Source: Nocardia uniformis NBRC 13702
Lineage (GTDB): Bacteria > Actinomycetota > Actinomycetes > Mycobacteriales > Mycobacteriaceae
Assembly: GCF_001613345.1 (NCBI RefSeq)
Contig: NZ_BDCE01000072.1
Coordinates: forward strand, 62,001-126,000
Direction: 5' to 3'
Length of the DNA: 64,000 nt
Shown: positions 60,459-64,000 of the stretch, in pieces
How positions within the stretch are numbered: position 1 is the first letter of the stretch
Layout: each line of letters opens with the position of its first letter
The notes under the pieces: generated by a model
What the model was told of the DNA's origin: nothing
Database searches by the model: none
Seen by the model: only the letters and a program-made list of their open reading frames with translations
Program-made: the position numbers and the translations under genes

Positions 60459-60946
60459 CCCGACGCGCGTCCAGCGACTTCCGCCGCTGAAACCCTTGTC
60501 GCGGACCGCATCGCAGGGGCGGTGATACCCATGGCATGCCCCAGAACCCCGGTCAGGGCGTGCGCCGGGCTTACTGAATCGGCGTCGCTATGTCGCCTGC
60601 CCATCTCGTCATTCCGGCGTGCTTTTGGCCGGAATCCACACCGCCGCAGTAGTGGATCTCGGCCAAAAGCCTGCCGGGATGGCGGGGGTATGCCGACACC
60701 GCGGCGTCAACCTCGATGAGGAGGACGCCGTCGTATTCGCTCGGGTCGCCGACCTGAGCCGCCACGACGCCGACAGTCGGCCGCACCCGGATATTGCGGC
60801 ACGCTCCAGCCGGATCGGCGGTCGGACAACACGAATCGATCCCGACGGTCGCGGTGCGCAGTATCGCCATGCCTCTGATGCCGTCGCGGCCCGTTGAAAG
60901 CGCTTGCGCCGATCCTCGATGGGGAGTGCTGAGCCGGACTCCGCGG
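60459..60946. other. Convergent gap with palindromic element and possible gene remnant
   Basis: These 488 bases separate convergent LLM and SDR genes. Repeat copy 5 lies at 60608-60683. On the minus strand at about 60690-60870 a frame reads RVRPTVGVVAAQVGDPSEYD followed by GVLLIEVDAAV. This vaguely resembles the end of a RidA/YjgF-type protein but has no matching start. It is probably decayed or chance sequence. Confidence 0.4.
60608..60683. repeat. Dispersed palindromic element, copy 5
   Basis: A 76-base copy that opens GTCATTCCGGCGTGCTTTTG, has inner GGCCGGAATCCACAC and GTGGATCTCGGCC, and closes AAAAGCCTGCCGGGATGGC. The left arm is identical to copies 1 and 3; the right arm carries several changes. 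It lies between convergent genes. Confidence 0.8.
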
Positions 60947-61717
60947 CTACGCGCCGTAGCCGCCGTCGATATCCAGCTTCTGGCCGCTGATGAAGTCGGC
61001 GCGGTCGGAGGCGAGGAAGCAGACCGCTTCGGCGATATCCTCGGCATCGCCGAAGGTGCGCAGGGGGATATTGGCGCGGGTGATATCGAGTGCGTCGCTA
61101 TCGATTTCGCCGGTGTCGATGAGGCGCTCCGCCATGCCGACGGTGGTCATACCGGGGCCGACGCAATTGGCGCGAATGCCGAATCGCCCCTCCTCCACCG
61201 CGATTGCGCGGATGAGGGCCTCCACGGCCGCCTTGGGGGTGCTGGACAGGGCATCGCGCACCGGGAAACGGGCGGTTGCGGCGGTCGTGATGGCGACGAT
61301 ATTGCCGCGGCTGTCGCGCAGATGCGGGAGTGCGGCGTGGGTGGCATTGAAGAAACCGGTCGCATCGTCCACCAGTTGTCTGCGGAAGTCGGCGGGGGTG
61401 ACCCGGCTCAGGTGCACCATCGGCACATGCGGTCCGGCGGCGTAGACGAGCGTGTGAATCGCGCCGAATTCCGCGACCACCTCGGTGACGACCTCGGCTG
61501 CCCGATCCGCGTCGGCGAGGTCGAGCTGCCAGGAACCCGCCGTACGACCGCACGATGCCGCACTGGAAAACAGCTGTTCCAGCGCGTTCGCCGATCGGAA
61601 GTACGTCATCGCCACATTGCTGCCGCGTTCGAGCAGCATGCGCGTCGTCGCCTGGCCGAGACCGCCGCTGGCGCCGAGTACCAGTGCCACGCCGGAGCGG
61701 TGACCGAAATCGTCCAT
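60947..61717 (-). CDS. Short-chain dehydrogenase/reductase family protein lacking the usual catalytic Tyr
   Basis: A 256-residue Rossmann-fold protein from the ATG at 61717. The cofactor loop is VLGASGGLGQATTRMLLERG and the N-A-G segment reads LVYAAGPHVPMVHLS. The C-terminal end IANxxxPLRTFGDAEDIAEA and FISGQKLDIDGGYGA is typical of FabG-like SDRs. At the active site, where YxxxK is expected, the sequence reads ALSSTPKAAVEAL: Lys is present, but the position four before it is Ser. The upstream Ser is also replaced (ITTAAT). The nucleotides confirm TCC rather than a Tyr codon. It may use another mechanism or be non-catalytic. A TetR-like palindrome lies 27 bases upstream. Confidence 0.85.
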   Translation of the reverse strand: MDDFGHRSGVALVLGASGGLGQATTRMLLERGSNVAMTYFRSANALEQLFSSAASCGRTAGSWQLDLADADRAAEVVTEVVAEFGAIHTLVYAAGPHVPMVHLSRVTPADFRRQLVDDATGFFNATHAALPHLRDSRGNIVAITTAATARFPVRDALSSTPKAAVEALIRAIAVEEGRFGIRANCVGPGMTTVGMAERLIDTGEIDSDALDITRANIPLRTFGDAEDIAEAVCFLASDRADFISGQKLDIDGGYGA

Positions 61718-61743
61718 GCGTTCTCTATATCCCAACCGCGGCC

Positions 61744-61761
61744 ACCAAGCAAATGCTTGGT
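61744..61761. promoter_or_regulatory. TetR-type palindrome upstream of the SDR gene
   Basis: ACCAAGCAAATGCTTGGT has perfect 8-base arms around a two-base centre. It lies 27 bases upstream of the SDR ATG, where a bound repressor would cover the start region. No TetR gene is adjacent on either side. Confidence 0.6.
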
Positions 61762-61904
61762 TCACGCACTGCGACCGCTGAGTTGACCGCCGCCCGCTCA
61801 AAACGGGACTTCGGGTTCCACACGCAGTGTCGGCCCAGCCCCCGACGGGCGAAGGTGCCATCGCGACCTCGACCGCCATGGCGGACCGGGCACACTGATC
61901 AGCG

Positions 61905-64000
61905 ATGAACCTGCCTGAACTTCCCGACCTGCCGGTCCGCCCGGCCCTGGCCGAGATCGCTGACACGCTGGCCGCCGACGGTACAGCCGTACTGGTCGCA
62001 CCGCCGGGCACCGGCAAGACGACGCTGGTCCCCTTGGCCCTGGCCGCCACCGTCGAGGGGCGAGTGGTGGTCGCCGAGCCACGACGGTTGGCGGCTCGTG
62101 CGGCGGCAGCGCGCATGGCGTCGCTACTGGGGGAGCAGGTCGGGGAGACCGTCGGCTATTCGGTACGCGGTGACCGCCGAGTCGGGCGGGGGACCCGGAT
62201 CGAGGTGGTCACCTCGGGCCTGCTGGTGCGGCGACTGCAGAACGATCCGGAATTGGCGGGCGTGGATGTGGTCATGCTCGATGAGTGCCATGAACGCCAT
62301 CTCGACGCCGACCTGCTCTTGGCGCTGCTGCTCGATGCGCGTGGCGGACTGCGCCCGGATCTGCGGGTGCTCGCCACCTCGGCCACCGTCGCCGCCGACC
62401 GGTTGGCCGTCCTGCTCGGCGGTTCCGGCGGTCGGGCGTCGGTACTCGAAGTGCGGGGCCGCGCCTACCCGGTGGATTTCGCCTACGTGCCGCCACTGAA
62501 GGATGAGCGCATAGAGGCGCAGGTGGCGCGCGCGACGCGCACCGCACTGGCCGAAACCGCCGGCGACATACTGGTTTTCCTGCCCGGCGCGGCCGAGATC
62601 CGCCGGACTACCGAACGGCTTTCGGGGCTGCGCGATGTGGATGTCGTACCCCTGCACGGCAGATTGTCGGCCAACACCCAGGACATCGCGTTGCGGCCCG
62701 GTACGCGGCGGCGGATCGTATTGTCCACGGCGGTAGCCGAATCCAGCCTGACCGTGCCGGGTGTGCGCGCGGTGGTCGATTCTGGACTGTCGCGGGTGCC
62801 GCGCATCGACCACCGCCGCGGTCTGTCCGGCCTTGCGACCGTACGGGTCTCCGCCGCCGTGGCGGAGCAGCGGGCCGGTCGCGCCGGTCGTGAAGCCCCC
62901 GGCCGCACCTGGCGATGCTGGCCGGAGAATCAGCACGCCACGCTGCCCGCCTATCCCGAACCGGAGATCCGCACCGCCGACCTGACCCGCTTGGCGCTCG
63001 AATTGGCCTGCTGGGGAACGGCGGACGGGCAGGCGCTCGCCTGGTGGGATCCGCCGCCCGCCGGTGGTTTGGCGGCCGGGCGCGAGGTATTGCGAGCCCT
63101 GGGAGCGGTGGACGCGGACGGTGCCGTCACCGATCGCGGCAGGCGCATGGCCGCCCTCGGTCTACATCCCCGGCTGGCGCGGGCGCTGCTCGACGGTGCG
63201 GCCGTGGTCGGCGCGCAGCGGGCCGCGGAGGTGGTCGCGCTCCTCGATGACGACACCCTCGCGCCCACCACCGACCTGGTGGCCGCCATCCAGGCCCTGC
63301 GCAGGGACCGCCCCGCGCGGTGGCGGCGGGAGGTCGATCGTCTGGCCCGACTGGTCGATGGGCCACGAAGCGAGTTCGACGACCCCGCCTATGTTGCCGC
63401 ACTTGCCTATCCGGAACGGCTCGCACGTCGTCGGGCCCCGGGGTCCGCGAGTTACCTGATGGCAGGCGGGACCGCCGTCACTTTGCCACCCCGTTCCGGT
63501 ATTGCCGACGCGGAATGGCTCGCGGTAGCGGTCGCCGGGCGCGATCCCGGCCGCTCCGAGGGGCGAATTCGATTGGCCGCCACCGCCGATGAGGATCTGG
63601 CCCGCCGCGCCGCACCGAATCTGCTCGGCACTCGCGACGAGGTGGACTGGATCGAGGGCGACGTCGTCGTGCGCCGTGTGACGCGACTGGGCGCGATTGT
63701 GCTGTCGGAGCGGCCTTTACGCGATCCAGACCGCGCACTGGTAGCCGCCGCCCTGCGCCGGGGGCTCGGCGCCACCGGCCTCGACCTGCTGCGCTGGACC
63801 GCCGACGCCACCGCGCTACGACAGCGCCTCGACTTCCTGCACCGCACCCTCGGTGCGCCGTGGCCACCGGTCGACGACGAGGCCCTGCTCGCCGCCGCCG
63901 ACACCTGGCTCGGCCCGGAACTGGCCACCGCCCGCCGCCGCACCGACCTCGAACGCATCGACGCCGGTCAGGCCCTGCGCCGACTCCTGCCGTGGCCCGA
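61905..64000 (+). CDS. hrpB: ATP-dependent RNA helicase HrpB (3' end outside the window)
   Basis: The frame is open from the ATG at 61905 to the end of the window (698 codons) and is incomplete. The N-terminal helicase core shows Walker A APPGTGKTTLVPLAL at residues 32-46, then AEPRRLAARAAAARMA, DExH box LDECHERHLDADLLLAL near residue 125 and ATSATVAADRLAVLLGG. The second RecA domain has LVFLPGAAEIRRT and ESSLTVPGVRAVVDSGLSR, and the HA2-like region follows. The arrangement is that of HrpB, a DEAH-box helicase of unknown substrate. Only the last ~130 residues should be missing. Confidence 0.93.
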   Translation, partial: MNLPELPDLPVRPALAEIADTLAADGTAVLVAPPGTGKTTLVPLALAATVEGRVVVAEPRRLAARAAAARMASLLGEQVGETVGYSVRGDRRVGRGTRIEVVTSGLLVRRLQNDPELAGVDVVMLDECHERHLDADLLLALLLDARGGLRPDLRVLATSATVAADRLAVLLGGSGGRASVLEVRGRAYPVDFAYVPPLKDERIEAQVARATRTALAETAGDILVFLPGAAEIRRTTERLSGLRDVDVVPLHGRLSANTQDIALRPGTRRRIVLSTAVAESSLTVPGVRAVVDSGLSRVPRIDHRRGLSGLATVRVSAAVAEQRAGRAGREAPGRTWRCWPENQHATLPAYPEPEIRTADLTRLALELACWGTADGQALAWWDPPPAGGLAAGREVLRALGAVDADGAVTDRGRRMAALGLHPRLARALLDGAAVVGAQRAAEVVALLDDDTLAPTTDLVAAIQALRRDRPARWRREVDRLARLVDGPRSEFDDPAYVAALAYPERLARRRAPGSASYLMAGGTAVTLPPRSGIADAEWLAVAVAGRDPGRSEGRIRLAATADEDLARRAAPNLLGTRDEVDWIEGDVVVRRVTRLGAIVLSERPLRDPDRALVAAALRRGLGATGLDLLRWTADATALRQRLDFLHRTLGAPWPPVDDEALLAAADTWLGPELATARRRTDLERIDAGQALRRLLPWP

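Overview
The window is GC-rich, densely coded DNA from a mycolic-acid-type actinobacterium, most probably Nocardia or a close relative. The evidence is lineage-specific: an mce operon end with a Mce-associated membrane protein, a KasA/KasB-type ketoacyl synthase beside a FadD32-type acyl-AMP ligase, FadD15, an Rv3235-like protein, Lsr2, paired DUF3558 lipoproteins, several F420/LLM oxidoreductases and a mycobacterial-type HAMP adenylate cyclase. It looks chromosomal. I saw no integrase, transposase, phage gene, CRISPR array, rRNA or tRNA.

Layout. 0-7.4 kb: end of an mce operon, acyl-ACP thioesterase, NTF2-like protein, small zinc-ribbon protein, divergent AraC regulator/Baeyer-Villiger monooxygenase pair, Rv3235-like protein. 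7.5-12.3 kb: lsr2 with a clear promoter and terminator, then a very large SARP/LAL-type regulator. 12.3-19 kb: glycerol block, with glpK-glpD-glpF on the minus strand and a divergent IclR regulator overlapping a second glycerol kinase. 20-25.4 kb: ketoacyl synthase plus acyl-AMP ligase, then a divergent methyltransferase/AraC pair. 25.4-31 kb: LigD-type polymerase, RsbR-like STAS protein, PAS-GGDEF-EAL protein, methyltransferase. 31-41.7 kb: beta-lactamase-like membrane hydrolase, LLM enzyme, two DUF3558 lipoproteins, TetR, secreted hydrolase, fadD15, PucR-type regulator, SGNH hydrolase, hot-dog thioesterase. 41.7-46.1 kb: two truncated genes meeting head to head, then a TetR-hydroxyacyl-CoA dehydrogenase-oleate hydratase operon. 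46.2-48.6 kb: ADP-ribosylglycohydrolase, VOC-PadR operon with two operators, NTF2-like protein. 48.6-52 kb: divergent CE4 deacetylase/DUF4015 pair, a synthase remnant and an AT-richer gap. 52-60.5 kb: a 1311-residue STAND-WD40 protein, a truncated PAP2 gene with a small membrane ORF, adenylate cyclase, LLM enzyme. 60.9-64 kb: an SDR lacking the usual catalytic Tyr, and hrpB running off the end.

Themes. Lipid activation and modification recur (KAS, FAAL, FadD15, thioesterases, oleate hydratase, hydroxyacyl-CoA dehydrogenase, BVMO). Many regulator/target pairs have readable operators: a 21-bp-period direct repeat for AraC, a perfect 19-bp palindrome for IclR, twin palindromes for PadR, and a TetR-like site before the SDR. 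A roughly 75-bp palindromic element occurs five times, always between genes and four times between convergent genes. Small decay scars (LLM/SRPBCC junction, PAP2, oxoamine synthase fragment) show local gene loss. No single new system is proven. The best candidates for follow-up are the palindromic element family, the KAS-FAAL pair without Pks13, the TetR-HADH-OhyA operon, the CE4/DUF4015 pair and the STAND-WD40 protein.
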